NCBI RefSeq assembly: GCF_014202995.1
Contig: NZ_JACHIA010000006.1
Coordinates: 186,001 to 250,000, forward strand
Reading direction: 5' to 3'
Origin: Longimicrobium terrae
GTDB taxonomy: Bacteria > Gemmatimonadota > Gemmatimonadetes > Longimicrobiales > Longimicrobiaceae
Length of the DNA stretch: 64,000 nucleotides
Every line of letters begins with the position of its first letter. Positions within the stretch are counted from its first letter, which is position 1. Position numbers and translations under genes: made by a program. This document shows, in pieces, positions 63,206 through 64,000 of this stretch. The notes below the pieces were generated by a model that worked only from the letters and a program-made list of their open reading frames with translations, did not search any database and was not told where the DNA came from.

Positions 63206-64000
63206 ATGCCGTGCACCGTGCCCGACCCGAACGACACCCTCAGGCAGCCGGACCGGCTCGCGGCGATCGCAGAGGCGGACCTGGTCGCGAGCGGAGCCAT
63301 TCCCGCGCTGGACCGCGTCGTGCGCGCCGCCGCCGAGTTGATGGGCGTTCCCGTCGCGCAGCTGAACGTGATCACCGCTGACCGGCAGATCCCCGTCAGC
63401 CACGTGGGCGGCGAGGCGTGGGGCAAGGCGGTGCACCTGGACCGCTCGTACTGCCAGCACGTGATCCGCAGCGGGGAGCCGCTGGTGGTGCCGGACGCAC
63501 GCGTGCACCCCGCGGTGGCTGACAACGCGGCCACCCGCGAATCCGGCATCATCGCCTACCTGTCCGTCCCCATCCTTTCCCCCCGCGCGGCCGCCCCGCT
63601 GGCCACCCTGTGCGTGGTCGATTTTCAGCCCCGGCCGTGGACGGAGCGCGAGGTGCTGCTCCTGACGGACCTGGGCGCCTGGGCGCTCAGCGAGATCGAG
63701 TTGCGCGCCGGCCGCCTGCGCGACCGTGCCGCGGCGGAGGCGGCGCTGCGGGAAAGCGAAGCCCGCTACCAGGCCCTGTTCCACTCGCTGGACGAGGGTT
63801 TCTGCGTCGTCGAGGTGATCTTCGACGAGCAGGGCAGCCCCATCGACTACCGCTTTCTGGAAACCAACCCCGCGTTCATCCAGCAGACCGGGCTGCACGA
63901 CGCGGTGGGAAGGCGCATCCGCGACCTCGTCCCGACACTCGAGACGCACTGGTTCGAGATCTACGGCCGCGTGGCGTTGACCGGCGAGCCGGTGCGGTTC
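63206..64000 (+). CDS. GAF-PAS sensor protein, truncated by window end
   Basis: An open frame from ATG 63206 that runs off the window (265 codons shown). Residues about 15-175 are a GAF domain (ALDRVVRAAAELMGVPVAQLNVITADRQIPVSHVG ... LCVVDFQPRPWTEREV); after a short coiled linker (RAAAEAALRESEARYQALF) a PAS domain begins at about residue 185 (FHSLDEGFCVVEVIFDEQGSPIDYRFLETNPAF). A histidine kinase or diguanylate cyclase domain normally follows, but it is outside the window. GTG 63218 is another possible start. Confidence 0.85.
   Translation, partial: MPCTVPDPNDTLRQPDRLAAIAEADLVASGAIPALDRVVRAAAELMGVPVAQLNVITADRQIPVSHVGGEAWGKAVHLDRSYCQHVIRSGEPLVVPDARVHPAVADNAATRESGIIAYLSVPILSPRAAAPLATLCVVDFQPRPWTEREVLLLTDLGAWALSEIELRAGRLRDRAAAEAALRESEARYQALFHSLDEGFCVVEVIFDEQGSPIDYRFLETNPAFIQQTGLHDAVGRRIRDLVPTLETHWFEIYGRVALTGEPVRF

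Overview
The window is very GC-rich, has no rRNA or tRNA gene that I could see, and reads as one ordinary chromosomal stretch of a Gram-negative bacterium with an outer membrane (a TonB-dependent receptor, many lipoproteins with an AC lipobox, a DUF4249-type lipoprotein). The gene content (DUF4394, DUF2911, DUF6941, CPXCG, four-helix-bundle protein, HtrA lipoprotein) and the style of the short intergenic repeats suggest Gemmatimonadota, most likely a Longimicrobium relative. That assignment is inference from family content, not from a marker-gene tree.

Layout. 1-5.5 kb: a minus-strand carbon cluster (FGGY sugar kinase, transketolase, transaldolase). 5.5-10.1 kb: a PRC-barrel protein, a photoactive-yellow-protein homologue beside a UV-damage endonuclease, two antitoxin-like fragments, and a collagen-like DUF4394 lipoprotein. 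10.3-14.6 kb: an apparent drug-resistance island with a TetR repressor opposite a TetA-like MFS pump, then a Tet(X)-like flavin monooxygenase opposite a second TetR, with visible operators. 14.6-16.4 kb: a coupled pair, nucleotidyltransferase plus TIM-barrel protein. 16.4-18.8 kb: LeuB-type dehydrogenase and pyrE. 18.9-24.3 kb: TonB receptor, DUF4249 lipoprotein and SIMPL protein. 24.8-34.6 kb: queE, SDR/HAD pair, TPR protein, deoxyhypusine-synthase homologue, four-helix-bundle protein, LOG protein, YjbQ/MaoC pair. 35.5-42.8 kb: pdxH, DUF2911, CPXCG, sixA with a CHAD-CYTH protein, SDR, DUF2254. 42.9-43.5 kb: a 51-residue peptide coupled to a small cysteine-rich protein. 43.8-48.4 kb: HtrA protease, a membrane protein, tandem paralogues and a lipoprotein. 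48.7-52.5 kb: MarR/VOC pair, an exact tandem duplication of a 109-residue gene, and a photolyase. 52.6-59.8 kb: enoyl-CoA hydratase, ogt, a DUF433/PIN-like toxin-antitoxin pair, and recF-dciA-gyrB. 60.1-64 kb: a HEPN (Abi-like) protein, a small membrane protein, a lytic transglycosylase and the start of a GAF-PAS signalling protein that runs off the window.

Genes are separated by strong GC-rich hairpin terminators, many usable from both strands. Several adjacent genes are coupled by 1-4 base overlaps (TGATG, ATGA, GTGA).

The most distinctive non-coding content is at least four families of interspersed repeats. One is built from GTGCGTGAGTGC/GCACTCACGCAC; it occurs at six loci, often as inverted pairs. 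It provides a stop codon for tkt and abuts the start codons of three genes, where no Shine-Dalgarno sequence is visible. The best candidates for undescribed biology are this repeat, the peptide plus cysteine-rich pair at 42.9-43.5 kb, the PYP/UvsE neighbourhood, the Tet(X)/TetA-like island and the nucleotidyltransferase/TIM-barrel pair.
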